Positions 62,547-64,000 of a stretch of 64,000 bases of DNA are shown here, one piece after another. Source of the stretch: Cristatella mucedo (taxonomy: Eukaryota; Bryozoa; Phylactolaemata; Cristatellidae). Position numbers and translations under genes: made by a program. The notes under the pieces are model-generated. The model saw only the letters and a list, made by a program, of their open reading frames with translations. It made no database searches and had not been told where the DNA came from. Positions within the stretch are counted from its first letter, which is position 1. Each line of letters opens with the position of its first letter. The stretch is from NCBI GenBank assembly GCA_009760855.2, contig WPIO01000154.1, positions 250,001 to 314,000 of the forward strand, given 5' to 3'.

Positions 62547-62596
62547 CTAGCCGTACAGCATGGGCTGAGCCAGATTCTTGAGCAATCGTCTCACGT
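62547..62596 (-). CDS. CREBL2: CREBL2 coding exon 3 (tentative): DVRRLLKN tail
   Basis: After a putative 45-nt intron ending GGCAACAG, the frame reads DVRRLLKNLAQPMLYG and stops. The DVRRLL piece resembles the family's conserved E-I/V-K-LL motif. That resemblance is the main reason to call the exon. Confidence 0.5.
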
Positions 62597-63080
62597 CTGT
62601 TGCCATCACAAGAGCTCATTTGCAATTCGATCCACCCATACCAGTGCTACTGCTGGTCGAATTATCCATCTGTTCGCAGAGCTTCACATACTGCAACAAA
62701 AAATCGATCTCATAGCAGAAGGATAGTACTGATACAAAGCCTCGATCACGTTAAGGAAGCGGCCATAAACAACAGCAGGTGCCGAAAATGGTCACAATCT
62801 GGAACTGAAAATGCCAGGGCTACGACAAAGCGAAGGCAAGATAATTCGTCATGGCGAGATAAATCACTATCTCTTCAAGTACCTCCTCTAGCTCCCGTTT
62901 TAATGCTAGCACGGCCTTCTCCCTAGTAGCAACCAGTTCCTCTAGGTATTGGTAGCGAAGCTTCTTCCTGGCCCGGCATTCCCGAGCACTCTGACGGCTT
63001 CGCTCCAGTTTCGTCTTGGAGTCCACCTTCGACGGGCGCCTACCGCGACGGTTCTTCAGCTTTTTATCCGCGTTAGACAT
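62547..63080 (-). CDS. CREBL2: CREBL2-like bZIP transcription regulator, 3 exons (last intron tentative)
   Basis: The coding sequence joins 63080-62883, 62690-62642 and 62596-62547: 98 residues, versus about 120 in vertebrate CREBL2. Members are small nuclear bZIP proteins that pair with larger partners in metabolic control (the fly relative is REPTOR-BP). The basic region KLERSRQSARECRARKKLRY followed by QYLEELVATRE is nearly invariant in this family. The zipper continues to LKRELEE and, after an intron, YVKLCEQMD. The ATG at 63080 follows TTTCAACAG directly. An alternative in-frame ATG at 63149 would add 23 residues if no splice occurs there. The C-terminus depends on whether a 45-nt intron (62597-62641) is removed; if not, the protein stops after SNCK. 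The family assignment is very secure, the C-terminus is not. Confidence 0.92.
62642..62690 (-). CDS. CREBL2: CREBL2 coding exon 2: end of zipper
   Basis: The acceptor TTTTTTGTTGCAG|TATG joins in phase 0 and gives YVKLCEQMDNSTSSST. The Y-K--C--MD pattern fits the family after the zipper. If the following donor G|GTATGG is not used, the frame continues nine more codons to a TGA. Confidence 0.75.
62883..63080 (-). CDS. CREBL2: CREBL2 coding exon 1: basic region and zipper
   Basis: 66 codons. Basic N-terminus, KLERSRQSARECRARKKLRY DNA-contact helix, then heptad leucines. The donor GAGGAG|GTACTT is in phase 0. Confidence 0.95.
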
Positions 63081-64000
63081 CTGTTGAAACGAACCTGTTG
63101 AGAAGAACCACAAAGTGTCACGATCCGAGTCCCATCGAGTCGTACTCATGCGATAGCAGCAGCAGTAACTTTGTCCGACAGAGAGGGGGTCGCATGAAAA
63201 CTAAAGGAATCGCTAGGTAATCGAGCGTCTGCCTTCGCCTCCTCACAGGAATGCTTAGCCAGATTTACTACGGACCAACCGCTCTACGATTGCTGTAACA
63301 GCCGTTAGTTAACACGGATCGCTATGCTAGCATGATTCTCGTATCGCCGGAATCCACAGTGCGGTAATTTTATTTTATGCACTATTCGCTCTACAGACAT
63401 GACAAGCAGTTCAGTAAGCTAAAGGCTCAGATGCTACAAGTGGCGTCAGAGGAACGAAACGCCGGAGCATGCGCCAAAACAAGTTCCTCAGCTCGAGCAC
63501 ACGCTCTTGCGACAGCCAGGCGACAATTCGAATGCCACGAACTCTCTTTCTCTCTGGCAAACAGGTCACCATTTCTAGATTCCAATGCAGCCTCTATGCA
63601 AAGGTTCGGAGCACGGAATAGCACGGATACCGTTACAGGTACCCCGCCGAAGTGGTGCTGCTGCGCAGTTATCGATGCAACCTACATTTTGGGACCACAT
63701 CTCTCACCAAAAACACCGTTACAGTGTCTACTGGATACAAATCACCTTTGTATGAATGGTTGCGCCCCACCGAACCACATCACTCACCCGATCTCGTAAA
63801 TATAACTGCGACCAAAGGCCACACACGGGGAAGTAAACAAAACAGGTCAGGGTCACCGTATAAGACACCGAGCGAAACTGGCACGTTTCTAATATCTGGT
63901 TGGGCGCGGTACTTGGCCTGACTTCCTGAAGAGGCGTAGTTTGCCATAATTTGTCGCTACAAAACTCATTATGGCGTGGTCTGCCTCGTGAGTTATCCTC
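63081..64000 (-). other. 5' flank of CREBL2
   Basis: TTTCAACAG ends directly at the CREBL2 ATG, so 63081 upward may be intron (or a trans-splice acceptor) with a 5' UTR exon further out. A 140-codon plus-strand frame (63377-63799) matches nothing I know and is not called. Otherwise nothing seen. Confidence 0.5.

Noticed and set aside
63377-63799. 140-codon plus-strand frame with an ATG
   Set aside because: No recognisable domain and no splice context; kept only as a note in the CREBL2 5' flank.

Overview
This is animal (metazoan) nuclear DNA. The genes are split by GT-AG introns of 45 bp to about 6 kb. The intervening DNA holds L2/CR1-like LINE copies, tRNA-derived SINEs, Tc1-like and pogo-like DNA transposon relics and many long, nearly perfect microsatellites. 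Exons are GC-rich and full of Ala, Ser and Gly; introns are AT-richer. I cannot name the phylum from the sequence. The gene content and repeats fit an invertebrate.

Three protein-coding genes were found, all on the minus strand, so transcription runs from high to low coordinates. (1) 62547-63080: a CREBL2-type bZIP factor (short basic region plus leucine zipper). (2) 17307-55234: a complete CAMSAP/Patronin gene, encoding a microtubule minus-end-binding protein. I assembled 18 exons by hand; the phases agree at every junction and give a 1,531-residue protein with an N-terminal CH domain, three coiled-coil stretches and a C-terminal CKK domain. (3) 2336-12228: a complete three-exon CANT1/apyrase gene (calcium-activated nucleotidase, 425 residues, type II membrane protein). 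The three genes act in unrelated processes (transcription, microtubule organisation, Golgi/ER nucleotide hydrolysis). Nothing suggests an operon.

Layout: 1-2335 is flank downstream of CANT1. 2336-12228 is CANT1, with two introns holding a degraded LINE, a Tc1 relic and a SINE. 12229-17306 is intergenic, with a CpG-rich CANT1 5' flank and a long inverted LINE with a 387-codon endonuclease reading frame. 17307-55234 is CAMSAP, its introns packed with repeats: a 232-bp AGC tract inside a LINE, a 16-bp palindromic minisatellite, a pogo-like element and a LINE reverse transcriptase copy. 55235-62546 is intergenic, with a 29-bp minisatellite array and a CpG-rich block at about 59.3-60.6 kb that may be a promoter region. 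62547-63080 is CREBL2, followed by its 5' flank.

No prokaryote-like system, CRISPR array, rRNA or convincing functional tRNA gene is present. The most interesting points are a minimal upstream ORF whose stop overlaps the CANT1 start codon, a possible 45-nt intron deciding the CREBL2 C-terminus, an 18-nt first coding exon in CAMSAP, the tail sharing between SINEs and the resident LINE family, and the unusual tandem arrays.
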